Assembly (NCBI RefSeq): GCF_000940805.1
Contig: NZ_CP007142.1
Coordinates: forward strand, 4,006,593 to 4,070,592
Reading direction: 5' to 3'
Length of the DNA: 64,000 bases
DNA from: Gynuella sunshinyii YC6258
GTDB taxonomy: Bacteria > Pseudomonadota > Gammaproteobacteria > Pseudomonadales > Natronospirillaceae
Positions within the stretch are counted from its first letter, which is position 1. Each line of letters opens with the position of its first letter. Positions 1-6,825 of this stretch are shown here, piece after piece. The translations under genes were made by a program, and so were the position numbers. Below the pieces are notes generated by a model. The model had not been told where the DNA came from and ran no database searches. It saw nothing but the letters and a program-made list of their open reading frames with translations.

Positions 1-358
1 CTGCTGTTCTGCCGGTGAGAAGGCATCACCTTTCAGAAACCGGTGGCTGAGTGCTGAGCCTTTGTACAGACGATGCCAGCGCATCACAACGTCTTCTGCT
101 GACCATTGCCGGCTTTGGAGCACATTGATATGCAGCACCACAGGACATGGTTAGACATGACGGCATAAGCGCAGATATCGATGGCGAATATCTCACCCAG
201 CCACAACAGTCTATCCTCAACCCACTGGCGGCGATGTTCGTAGCTAATCCGGGTGAGGGCATCAACTCCACACAGAAACGCCCGACGGACACAACGGGAA
301 CACAGTGATAATAAGGCGTGGCTTCAAGTGAGATTTGCGACTTCCTTGATCGGGTCAT
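1..358 (-). pseudogene. REP-associated (Y1/IS200-like) transposase, frameshifted, cut by window edge
   Basis: A single-strand HUH-family transposase remnant. On the minus strand the start at 358 reads [19 protein letters not shown]. One base appears to be missing near 298-300; the next frame then continues [51 protein letters not shown] second indel near 141-147 falls in the expected HxH metal site (normally SNHxHVVL), and the third frame resumes [46 protein letters not shown]. That order and content match the N-terminal half of REP-associated tyrosine transposases. The gene is broken at two places and its catalytic motif is damaged, so it is probably inactive. The rest lies beyond the left edge. 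Family call from recalled motifs; frameshifts read directly. Confidence 0.8.
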
Positions 359-558
359 GATCATACATCCTTATACTGATAAATATACAGTATCGAATAA
401 TGCCGGTTGTTGGCGTGAATATCAATAGTTAAGATGGGTGTCCTGTGTTATTTGATCGGGTCATACTCATACATCTTTATACTGATAAATATACAGTATC
501 GAATAATGCCGGCTGTTGGCGTGAATATCAATAGTTAAGGTGGGTGTCCTGTGTTATT
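348..558. repeat. Two-copy tandem direct repeat (106-bp period) upstream of the transposase remnant
   Basis: Unit 1 (348-453) and unit 2 (454-558) differ at only a few positions. Each contains the transposase start region (cat-gaccc on the minus strand) and the imperfect palindrome ACTGATAAATATACAGT (about 375-396 and 479-500). The palindrome resembles a LexA box, but the half-sites are one base too close (CTG-N8-ACAG rather than CTGT-N8-ACAG). The transposase promoter/start region has therefore been duplicated in tandem. It could be replication slippage or a trace of transposase activity. Confidence 0.9.
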
Positions 559-662
559 CATTTGGCAAACCCAATTCTTTGGTAACTTGGCACCCAGTTT
601 AACGATTGGATGCCACCTGATTTTAACTATAAATAAGAAGGCAGACACTGTGGACCGGGCTT

Positions 663-717
663 GTTCAACAATGGAATATGTCGCGGCTATCGCGCGACAT
701 ATTCTTATTTGTTAGGC
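663..717 (-). other. attC-like recombination site, 3' end of the DUF3800 cassette
   Basis: GTTCAAC (663-669) and GTTAGGC (711-717) flank a near-perfect inverted repeat (AATATGTCGCG / CGCGACATATT), giving the hairpin typical of integron attC sites. The DUF3800 stop codon lies inside the GTTAGGC core. This is the last cassette boundary at the low-coordinate end of the array, so it marks the distal end. It closely resembles the isolated site at 9573-9631. Confidence 0.8.
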
Positions 718-1725
718 ATTGGTCAAAATTCCCTTTGATGTACGCTCAAAACCTGCCATCACCCGTGCCACTTTATCATCTACAGTTTCCTCCCCCTTAC
801 CAAAGCCAACAAACTGGATTGGATACTTGCCCTTAATATTACCTAGCATTAATCTTCCAAGCAGCTTAGACGCCATTGAATTGTCACTGAATTCTAACCT
901 TAAGCATCTTCGAATTCCTGCAGCCAGTAGGTCCGCTATTTGTACTGACATGTCTAATTTTGAGTTCGGAAAATCAATGTCATCTCTTATCATTTTCCCA
1001 ATATTAACGCCGCTCGATAATTTTTTGCCATACGCCTCTTCGATATACTCAGGAACTTCACCATCAGAATATATAAATGGATTCATATGATTATAATCTG
1101 CCCCTTCAAGAAATATCATAGGTTCGCTAAATGATATTGATTGCAGTATCGGACATATGACTTTCTCGAATGATTTCTCATATACTGATTTTGTGGTGTT
1201 CTTTTGATCAATTCTCCATTTGTATTTCCGTAAGGTATAGGGATCACGTTGAACATAGTATAGAATTGCCCGATGAAAAATGTCGCCAAATAGAGCAATT
1301 TGACATTGGAGCTGGGCATATAACTGCGGTGAAAGAGACTCTATTTCATCAGCCAGGATAGTTATACCTTTTTTCCCTTCCTCGTATATCATCCTAGGTA
1401 CATTTTCACGTATTTTATTTGCTTGCACTGTGCGATGCTCTATCAGAGCATCATTGGTATTGATATGTGAATCAGTGGCTACCGCAAAAAGCACTCCATT
1501 AAGCTTGGAAAGATCAATTAAAAATTGAAAATAGTTTCTTTCCGTTACATTTTTCAATTTAATTTCTTCATAGTCATAAACACCATTGGCTCGCTTTAAT
1601 TTCTTAAGAGCAGCGAACGAACGGGACTTAATTCTTTCCGAGAATACATAAGCAGCCACTACACACCATGAGTTTGTAGTATTTGAACTTACAAATGAAC
1701 CTGATTCATCAATTGCAATTATCAT
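712..1725 (-). CDS. DUF3800 domain protein (gene cassette)
   Basis: 337 aa. The N-terminus MIIAIDESGSF with the acidic IDESG motif, a central acidic ADEIESLS segment, and LDMSVQIADLLAAGIRR near the C-terminus match the DUF3800 family, predicted to have an RNase H-like fold with acidic metal-binding residues. A longer frame starts at 1758, but its first 11 codons run into the upstream attC, so the ATG at 1725 was chosen. It is carried as a cassette: the attC at 1741-1824 lies directly upstream and its own attC at 663-717 overlaps the stop. DUF3800 proteins are common in mobile DNA and defence islands, but their activity is poorly known. No function beyond a probable nucleic-acid-related enzyme is claimed. 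Confidence 0.8.
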   Translation of the reverse strand: MIIAIDESGSFVSSNTTNSWCVVAAYVFSERIKSRSFAALKKLKRANGVYDYEEIKLKNVTERNYFQFLIDLSKLNGVLFAVATDSHINTNDALIEHRTVQANKIRENVPRMIYEEGKKGITILADEIESLSPQLYAQLQCQIALFGDIFHRAILYYVQRDPYTLRKYKWRIDQKNTTKSVYEKSFEKVICPILQSISFSEPMIFLEGADYNHMNPFIYSDGEVPEYIEEAYGKKLSSGVNIGKMIRDDIDFPNSKLDMSVQIADLLAAGIRRCLRLEFSDNSMASKLLGRLMLGNIKGKYPIQFVGFGKGEETVDDKVARVMAGFERTSKGILTNA

Positions 1726-1740
1726 CGTGTATATGTATAT

Positions 1741-1824
1741 GCCTAACGCCCGCAGCATGCGCGGCTTTGAAATGGAAGCGAAGCCGCAATGGAAAAGTCG
1801 TCGCCGTGCCTGCGATTGTTATGT
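1741..1824 (-). other. attC-like site
   Basis: Bounded by GCCTAAC (1741-1747) and GTTATGT (1818-1824), 84 bp, with internal imperfect inverted repeats (GCGGCTT / AAGCCGC and CGCGGC-type arms). It is the 3' attC of the cassette carrying the 115-aa hydrophobic protein, whose stop codon at 1819-1821 lies in the core. It separates that gene from the DUF3800 cassette. Confidence 0.8.
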
Positions 1825-2166
1825 TTTCTTACGCTTCATTTTTATTCCGCCGGCTCCGATCTCGACATACTCCCAGTCGGAAAACAGGCTGATCGCGATC
1901 GTTCCACCAACAGCTACTATCAAAGTCACAATGGTTGACGTTGCTACACCAGCAAATGCTGCGACCGCCCCCGCACCAACTGGACCAGTTGTAATCACAA
2001 GAGGAACGGAGGCGATAATTCCTCCTACCGCGGCAGGCCCCCAAGATTTGGCCAGCTTTACAGCCTTTAGCTTTTTGACCAGATCACCATCACGCGTGAT
2101 TATCTCGTTAGCATCAGACTTCATTGCTGCTTTCAATTCACTAATACTGGACACTTCTTTGGTCAT
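1819..2166 (-). CDS. Small glycine-rich membrane protein, unknown function (gene cassette)
   Basis: 115 aa from the ATG at 2166. An in-frame ATG at 2205 lies inside the neighbouring attC and was rejected. Residues 1-35 are a charged segment (MTKEVSSISELKAAM..). Then come about 60 hydrophobic Gly/Ala/Val-rich residues that could form two membrane helices, and a basic tail ending KMKRKKT. The overall look is of a small pore-like or bacteriocin-like membrane protein, but there is no recognisable family signature, so function is not assigned. The stop codon lies within the attC core, as with most cassettes here, so the reading frame is tightly packed against the recombination site. Confidence 0.65.
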   Translation of the reverse strand: MTKEVSSISELKAAMKSDANEIITRDGDLVKKLKAVKLAKSWGPAAVGGIIASVPLVITTGPVGAGAVAAFAGVATSTIVTLIVAVGGTIAISLFSDWEYVEIGAGGIKMKRKKT

Positions 2167-2187
2167 TTTCTTAGCTCTCCGACAAGA

Positions 2188-2291
2188 ACATAACGCCCGG
2201 CTCACCGAGCAAATTTTTGATGGCGACTTTTTTGCGTGTTTTTGAAAAAAGGTGACCGCGGAAATTTGTCCGGTGCAGCCGTTTGTTAGGT
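2188..2291 (-). other. attC-like site
   Basis: 104 bp between ACATAAC (2188-2194) and GTTAGGT (2285-2291). The outer parts pair as CGCCCGGCTCACC against GGTGCAGCCG, with an inner stem around CAAATTTT / AAATTTG. It ends the cassette encoding the 114-aa membrane protein, whose stop is at 2286-2288 inside the core. Confidence 0.75.
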
Positions 2292-2630
2292 TTCACGCTC
2301 TAGGTATCCCGCTGCCATGAAGTTACCACCAACCCCTGCACCAACTAAAACCATAATATTGGCAAGTAATTCGATACCCCATAGAAACTCTGGATTTTTT
2401 ACTTTGCAGTAAGCAACACCCAATGCCGCTAGGCCAGCAGACATTACGAGTAAAAATAGGCCTCTATTTTCTCTGCGCCAAGACACCTGCAAAAAGGTTG
2501 TAAAAACACACCACCAAATGATGAGCCAAGCCCAGAACGGTGTGGTGAGATTCAAAAACACACCAGCAACGGGAAAAAGAAACAACCCGAGAACTACGCT
2601 TGCAAACCATTTCGTTTGATTTTGAGTCAT
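2286..2630 (-). CDS. Small integral membrane protein, unknown function (gene cassette)
   Basis: 114 aa starting MTQNQTKWFASVVLG. The hydrophobicity pattern suggests four membrane helices: about 8-28, 32-49, 57-74 and 85-108. A basic loop (SWRRENRG) follows helix two, which would place it on the cytoplasmic side. The C-terminus LERET is short and charged. No enzymatic motif is visible and no family is recognised. The gene fills its cassette almost completely, between the attC sites at 2188-2291 and 2649-2717. Confidence 0.65.
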   Translation of the reverse strand: MTQNQTKWFASVVLGLFLFPVAGVFLNLTTPFWAWLIIWWCVFTTFLQVSWRRENRGLFLLVMSAGLAALGVAYCKVKNPEFLWGIELLANIMVLVGAGVGGNFMAAGYLERET

Positions 2631-2648
2631 TCGATATCCTTGATAAAA

Positions 2649-2717
2649 ACCTAACGCTTCCGTTTGCGGTTGGTTGGCGCGGAGCAGAAACCAATCCGAA
2701 ACACGGTTTTGTTAGTT
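2649..2717 (-). other. attC-like site
   Basis: 69 bp between ACCTAAC (2649-2655) and GTTAGTT (2711-2717). The arms CGTTTGCGGTTGGTT and AACCAATCCGAAACACG pair imperfectly to form the expected hairpin. Here the stop codon of the adjacent gene (2718-2720) lies just outside the core. Confidence 0.75.
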
Positions 2718-3080
2718 TTAGTCCACCCACGCCGCAGACTCTAAAAATTTACAGTAACGAGCCGTTGCTCCTGCATCCAATATACTACCTTCTCTTTCCC
2801 TATGAGCTTCAACTCGGAGAAAATAGCCTTCCAGTATTTGGAGCGCGTTTAGACGAGCAATATCTTTTAGAAAATCTGATTCCAAATCAATATCATCAGT
2901 CACTATTGCCGTTAACTGCTTTAGCGCCCAAAGAGCCGACTCATCATCAAAAGCCTCTTCAGTCATCCAATGATCTAGTTCAACGTTTACATCTAGATCA
3001 GGGCAAAGCTCTTCCGAATACAAGTTCGAAGAAATAAGTAACGCTGATATTAGGATAAGCTTCTTCACATTCACCTTCAA
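2718..3080 (-). CDS. Secreted hypothetical protein (gene cassette)
   Basis: 120 aa. Residues 1-22 (MKVNVKKLILISALLISSNLYS) form a classic Sec signal peptide with a basic N-region, a hydrophobic core and a likely signal peptidase I site after LYS. The mature part is acidic and probably helical, with cysteines at about residues 26 and 109 that could form a disulphide. The likely location is the periplasm. I do not recognise the family. It is one cassette in the array, with attC sites at 2649-2717 and 3082-3168. Confidence 0.65.
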   Translation of the reverse strand: MKVNVKKLILISALLISSNLYSEELCPDLDVNVELDHWMTEEAFDDESALWALKQLTAIVTDDIDLESDFLKDIARLNALQILEGYFLRVEAHREREGSILDAGATARYCKFLESAAWVD

Positions 3081-3081
3081 A

Positions 3082-3168
3082 AACTAACACAAAGCACACG
3101 GGCGGAAAAACGCGTTAGCGTTTGACGTCCCAGCAGCCGCAGGCTGCGAGTGATGCGCCTTGTTAGGG
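3082..3168 (-). other. attC-like site
   Basis: 87 bp between AACTAAC (3082-3088) and GTTAGGG (3162-3168). It has a strong inner hairpin GCAGCCGCAGGCTGC (3133-3147) and outer arms around AAGCACACGGGC / GTGATGCGCCTT. The stop codon of the 93-aa gene lies in the core (3163-3165). Confidence 0.7.
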
Positions 3169-3444
3169 ATTGGCTGAATGCTGCTGTTTAATTATTGCAT
3201 AACAAAACTCGCAAACCAGACTGAAATTATTAAATGCTCTGAACGCCTCAGTCATTTCACCTTCGTTAAGAAAAAACTCCTCACAGGCACCACACCAAGC
3301 TTGTAAGTCATCAGGTTCGGAGCTGTTTTCAATGAAACCCAAAACACATTCTGTTTTTTGCAATAAATGGCAACATACGACGGCAGAGTTTACCGTACCA
3401 TGTGTACCACATTTTATAGTTGAATTATCAGCCTGAGCCATCAT
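3163..3444 (-). CDS. Small cysteine-rich, probably zinc-binding protein (gene cassette)
   Basis: 93 aa. Three Cys/His clusters are visible: an N-terminal C-x2-H..CCH group (KCGTHGTVNSAVVCCHL), a central WCGACEEFF, and a C-terminal CEFC. The spacing suggests one or two structural zinc sites. There is no signal peptide, so it is probably cytoplasmic. It resembles short uncharacterised proteins often found as cassettes or as immunity-type proteins, but no role is assigned. Two start codons in tandem (MMAQ) make the first residue uncertain. The stop lies in the attC core. Confidence 0.65.
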   Translation of the reverse strand: MMAQADNSTIKCGTHGTVNSAVVCCHLLQKTECVLGFIENSSEPDDLQAWCGACEEFFLNEGEMTEAFRAFNNFSLVCEFCYAIIKQQHSANP

Positions 3445-3447
3445 GAA

Positions 3448-3516
3448 CCCTAACGCCCAACTCAGCGGGCAATTGAAGCGCAGCGCAAATTGATCCGCTG
3501 CAGTTGTTTGTTATGC
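3448..3516 (-). other. attC-like site, most canonical of the array
   Basis: 69 bp ending in GTTATGC (3510-3516), with CCCTAAC at 3448-3454. The arms CCCAACTCAGCGG and CCGCTGCAGTTG match the conserved left and right halves of classical 59-base elements. A stem around CAATTGAAGCGC / GCGCAAATTG sits in the middle. The nuclease stop codon at 3511-3513 lies in the core. Confidence 0.85.
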
Positions 3517-4431
3517 ACTCGCACCCACAATTACGACTCTTACGCTAATGCATCCCTCTGGAGTTACTCTTTCTCCTTCCAGATCACTCACCATCCCTTC
3601 AGGATTTGAAATATACAAATCAGGATCATAAATAACACACCAAAGGTGGTTAGCATTCTTGTGTTTACGATAATGTTCAATATCAATTATCAATTCATCA
3701 CCGACTTTAGACGCGTGATTCTTATTTCTTACTCTCTTTGTCTCAATGACAAGATTATGCGCTGGCAATAGAAAGTCCATTCGAGTATTTGAACCAGCAT
3801 AACTTGGACAAAACTCCTCTGGACGTATATCAGATATCCATGGGCGCAACAATGCATGCAGCAAATCTTGAATGTCATATTCAGAGGCGAACACCAAAGG
3901 CTGAGCACCTTTTCTTCTATGTATTAATGGCTGCATTGCTCTCGGAAGCCCCCTAATAATTATTCTTAGGAGCTCTTCTAACGAAGAGGGTTTTCGACCT
4001 TCTATTTCACTTCCCCTGATCGGCTCAACATCGATAGGTTCCGCCTGTCCAATTTGAATTACTCTGCCACCCCTAAAATAGCGAAAACCATGCTCTTCAA
4101 GCACATTTACTAAACGTTCTTTTCGCTTGTTGTACTCCTCGACTGGATCACGTGTTTCAATTCCATGAACGTTACTAAGTGAATCCGAGCTCGACGAGGG
4201 CGGAAGATCCATGAATTCCTCTATTAGATTCCCAAGAACTTTTAAACTATTAACCTCTGGGTCGTTGCCAGCTCGTTGCAACCATGTTTTCCATTTTGTT
4301 TGGTGAGCGAGATCAGGCGGAGGACCAGGAGCCCCTGCAGTTTCAAATAAAGCATTCAATGAGTCATGCGACCCATTCAAAACTTCTGCTACTGCGGCAC
4401 AAACTGCTACTGGAAGTCGAACATTGGACAT
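3511..4431 (-). CDS. PD-(D/E)XK nuclease-fold protein (gene cassette)
   Basis: 306 aa. The C-terminal third (about 195-290) carries a restriction-endonuclease-type core: a SEYDIQDLLHALL helix, then MDFLL with D219, ten residues, then IETKR giving E230 and K232. That is the D-x10-ExK arrangement of PD-(D/E)XK nucleases, here similar to DpnII/MboI-like DNases. The N-terminal part (1-75) looks like a small helical domain and residues 75-190 a charged linker region. Such stand-alone nuclease proteins are often part of phage defence, acting as the DNA-cutting effector; that role is inferred. It is the cassette closest to the presumed attachment end (4454-4460), so it would be the most recently acquired. 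Confidence 0.75.
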   Translation of the reverse strand: MSNVRLPVAVCAAVAEVLNGSHDSLNALFETAGAPGPPPDLAHQTKWKTWLQRAGNDPEVNSLKVLGNLIEEFMDLPPSSSSDSLSNVHGIETRDPVEEYNKRKERLVNVLEEHGFRYFRGGRVIQIGQAEPIDVEPIRGSEIEGRKPSSLEELLRIIIRGLPRAMQPLIHRRKGAQPLVFASEYDIQDLLHALLRPWISDIRPEEFCPSYAGSNTRMDFLLPAHNLVIETKRVRNKNHASKVGDELIIDIEHYRKHKNANHLWCVIYDPDLYISNPEGMVSDLEGERVTPEGCISVRVVIVGASA

Positions 4432-4453
4432 ATTTCTACGATCTCATTCTTTT

Positions 4454-4460
4454 GCATAAC
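4454..4460 (-). other. Cassette boundary core (attI-like end of the array)
   Basis: GCATAAC on the plus strand (GTTATGC on the minus strand), 23 bp upstream of the nuclease start at 4431. No partner core or hairpin follows within about 140 bp to the right, so this looks like the attI-type junction rather than another attC. In a standard integron the integrase gene would lie to the right of it and point right. None is found. Confidence 0.5.
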
Positions 4461-4584
4461 AGTTATTCCACGTCATCTGACAAAATATCCAGAAGACGCT
4501 TTTTCCTGAGCCACCAAACTCACTCAGTCTCATCAAACCTCATCAACATAGGCACACAGCCCATTTCTGTCAATTTCGCTCGTC

Positions 4585-4741
4585 GGATATTCGGTCTGGA
4601 GACGCAGTATCCGGAAAAATCGGTCGCCTACAGGCCACTGAATTCATGGCTTTATAGAATATCCATGATACTTAACCAACCAGACAAGTATCGTATTTTC
4701 AGCTCATTATTCCGGAGATTATGTCTTCAGACCGAGTATCC
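4585..4741. repeat. Imperfect inverted repeat, about 30-bp arms
   Basis: The arm at 4585-4616 (GGATATTCGGTCTGGAGAC..TATCCGGAA) is an imperfect reverse complement of 4709-4741 (TTCCGGA..GTCTTCAGACCGAGTATCC), with about 90 bp between them. Further GATA-TATCC/GGATACT motifs occur between 4485 and 4762. The block fills the gene-free stretch between the cassette array and the LexA box. It could be part of an attI region or a small non-autonomous element; neither is proven. Confidence 0.6.
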
Positions 4742-4820
4742 AGCGAATATCTGGATACTGAGTTTTAAAGCATGATTATTTATGACATTTATCGCAAAAA
4801 AACAGGTGTTATTTTATACA

Positions 4821-4840
4821 CACTGTTTATGAATACAGTA
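4821..4840. promoter_or_regulatory. LexA (SOS) box
   Basis: CTGTTTATGAATACAG (4823-4838) has the exact CTGT-N8-ACAG form of a gammaproteobacterial LexA operator. Thirty-two bases downstream a short ORF (4873-5004, 43 codons) begins, followed by the MNT-HEPN gene at 5042. Integron integrase promoters typically carry such a box facing away from the array, which is the layout seen here except that no integrase follows. It could instead make the MNT-HEPN gene damage-inducible. Confidence 0.65.
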
Positions 4841-5041
4841 TCGTGTAAATCATGCTGACAGGGACGTGTAAAATGCAAACAATCGATACCCGAAAAACTA
4901 TTCACAACGCTGTTATTTGTCACAGGCTCAATCACTGGTTTCGCCCCCTATACACCCCTCCAACCAGCACTGCCCCCGCCCGGCCCTATCAACCCTCACA
5001 CTAAGCCGCTTGTATGTATTCAAGAATTTGTCACTATCACC

Positions 5042-5917
5042 ATGAAAACCAGCCTTGATCATCTGCCGAAAGCCAAGCAGCACGAGCTCCAGACCATTTC
5101 CACCATCCTGCGTGATACTCTGGAGGATTTTCTGCAAGGCAAGACCGGGCGTAGAACCGAGTACCGGATTTTGAAAATCATTCTCTTTGGCAGTCACGCC
5201 AAGGGTACCTGGGTGAATGATCCGGAGAATGGTTATATCAGTGATTACGATATTCTGGTGGTGGTGAACAAGCCGACGCTGGTGGATGAGGATATCGTCT
5301 GGCAACGGGCAGAAGAACAGATCAACCGCAAGGTCACTTCTGCGCCGCTGGGGTTGATTGTGCATGACCTGGAAGACGTGAATAAACGCCTGCTTCAGGG
5401 CCATTATTTTTTTAAGGATATCCGTGAGGAAGGCATTGAGTTGTTTGCGGCAACCCCCAGGCCGCTGGCACTACCGGGAAATTTAACCGAAGCAGAACGC
5501 CGCGAGATTGCGCAGAAGCATTATGATCAACGGATGACGAAGGCAGAAAACAGCTTTGTAAAATTCCAATTTTCATTTGAAGCGTCAATGATTGATGAAG
5601 CTGCGTTCGATCTTCATCAGACAACAGAGCGCCTCTATTCCTGCGTACTCCTCACCTGCTCCAACTACCTGCCCAAAACCCACAATATCGAAAAGCTACA
5701 ACACTTTTGCATACAGATTGACCATGAATTTACCGGTATTTTTCCGCTCGATAGCAAATTTCATCGACGCTGTTTTCGCCGCTTGCAACGTGCCTACATC
5801 GACGCTCGTTATTCGGAGCATTACGAAATTACAGAAGAGGAATTAAAGTATCTGGAATCAGAAGTGATCAAGCTGAAGGCACTGGTGGAAAAAACTTGTC
5901 AGGCCAGGTTGGTTTGA
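5042..5917 (+). CDS. Fused MNT nucleotidyltransferase-HEPN domain protein
   Basis: 291 aa. The N-terminal half is a minimal nucleotidyltransferase: FGSHAKG (G50-S51) followed by SDYDILVVV (D68 and D70), the GS..DxD metal site of the pol-beta superfamily. The C-terminal half (about 160-285) is a helical HEPN domain, with a basic/His patch (ARYSEHYEI, near 260) where HEPN RNases carry R-x(n)-H. In two-gene MNT/HEPN modules the HEPN protein is an RNase toxin and the MNT enzyme inactivates it by adding nucleotides. In fused forms the balance is unclear, so toxin-antitoxin or defence is an inference. No strong Shine-Dalgarno is seen before the ATG. It lies on the opposite strand to the cassettes and downstream of the LexA box. 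Confidence 0.75.
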   Translation: MKTSLDHLPKAKQHELQTISTILRDTLEDFLQGKTGRRTEYRILKIILFGSHAKGTWVNDPENGYISDYDILVVVNKPTLVDEDIVWQRAEEQINRKVTSAPLGLIVHDLEDVNKRLLQGHYFFKDIREEGIELFAATPRPLALPGNLTEAERREIAQKHYDQRMTKAENSFVKFQFSFEASMIDEAAFDLHQTTERLYSCVLLTCSNYLPKTHNIEKLQHFCIQIDHEFTGIFPLDSKFHRRCFRRLQRAYIDARYSEHYEITEEELKYLESEVIKLKALVEKTCQARLV

Positions 5918-6049
5918 TCTGTTTGTAGCAGTGCAAATCAACCTGAAAGCCAATCAAGTTTGTATTGAACAGTCGCGCATACCAGTTTGGACATTCATGG
6001 CCGGAATGATGTTGATGGATCTTTCTGCTGCCATATTCCCAAAATACAG

Positions 6050-6085
6050 GCGATAGCATTTTATATGGGCCCAAAATGATATCGC
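6050..6085. terminator. Stable hairpin between convergent genes, possible bidirectional terminator
   Basis: GCGATA-g-CATTTT (6050-6062) pairs with AAAATG-a-TATCGC (6073-6085) around a 10-nt loop, giving 12 paired bases with one internal mismatch. It lies between the ends of the MNT-HEPN gene (5917) and the leftward gene ending at 6136. Only loosely U-rich tracts follow, so efficient Rho-independent termination is not certain. Confidence 0.4.
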
Positions 6086-6135
6086 TATATTGAATATATG
6101 AGCGCTTGGTTTTTTATCAGCGTCTGTGTTAGCAA

Positions 6136-6825
6136 TCAAAACTGATAAGTGAATAAATAGGTAGACTCTGCTTTACGGCTTAATTGATCGGCGATCTGCT
6201 CCATACCTTCCATGCCAAAACCACCTAAGGTCTCATTAAAGCCGTATTGGTAGTGTTCTTTCAAATCAATAATTTCAGCAAAGTTACTGCGCGTTAAATC
6301 ATACTGGCCGATATTGTTACTATAGCCATCAGATCCCCGATCCGCTTCAAGAAAAGCAACCATATCATCAGCAAATATACTCGCTGCGCGGGCAGCGCCA
6401 AATTTGTTGAGCTTGTCCAAAATCAATTGCTGTTGATCTGTCGTTAGCGATTCGGCATTCGTCAACATTAACTCTCCATCTTCATCAACGCTGAACCCCC
6501 ACCTTGCCTGACTCAGACCAGGGCTTTCTTCTTCAATAGCTGCCATAGCCCTGCCGATTCGAGCACCTAACTTATTCGCCGGGCTATCGTCCTGGAGCTG
6601 AATTCCAATAGCTTCACCTAGTGCAAAACCATCAGCACTCACCTGCGCGCTGTCCTTCCAAAACATGCCCGAAGGGTAAGGGCTTTTTCTTATTTCAAAT
6701 TCATCAGTAGAGGCTGCTACCTCCGGGTGCTGATGTATTTCTGAGGAGACGGGGCTTTCCACTGCGTTGCCTGAGGTTGAATTTAATGATTGCGCCTGAA
6801 TCGATGCAGAGATCTCGATGCTCAC
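6136..6825 (-). CDS. Hypothetical protein, unknown
   Basis: 229 aa. It starts at a GTG (6825) with a good Shine-Dalgarno (AAAGGAG) 6 nt upstream. The protein is soluble and acidic with no signal peptide or membrane segment. Residues 1-45 are Ser/Thr/Gln-rich and probably disordered. From about 65 it is predominantly helical, with EAIGIQLQDDSPANKLGARIGRAMAAIEEE and LTTDQQQLILDKLNKFGAARAASIFADDMV. The C-terminus YLFTYQF is aromatic. I do not recognise the family. The disordered N-terminus followed by helical repeats would be compatible with a secreted or structural protein, but nothing shows this directly. It stands alone between the MNT-HEPN gene and the cytochrome. Confidence 0.6.
   Translation of the reverse strand: MSIEISASIQAQSLNSTSGNAVESPVSSEIHQHPEVAASTDEFEIRKSPYPSGMFWKDSAQVSADGFALGEAIGIQLQDDSPANKLGARIGRAMAAIEEESPGLSQARWGFSVDEDGELMLTNAESLTTDQQQLILDKLNKFGAARAASIFADDMVAFLEADRGSDGYSNNIGQYDLTRSNFAEIIDLKEHYQYGFNETLGGFGMEGMEQIADQLSRKAESTYLFTYQF

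Noticed and set aside
719-1090. Rightward frame of 123 codons opposite DUF3800
   Set aside because: Complement of the DUF3800 gene with no start signal; the minus-strand protein has clear family motifs.
4873-5004. 43-codon rightward frame after the LexA box, considered as an integrase N-terminus
   Set aside because: Its sequence shows none of the conserved integron-integrase N-terminal pattern, and it is Pro-rich at the end. Position alone does not support a gene.
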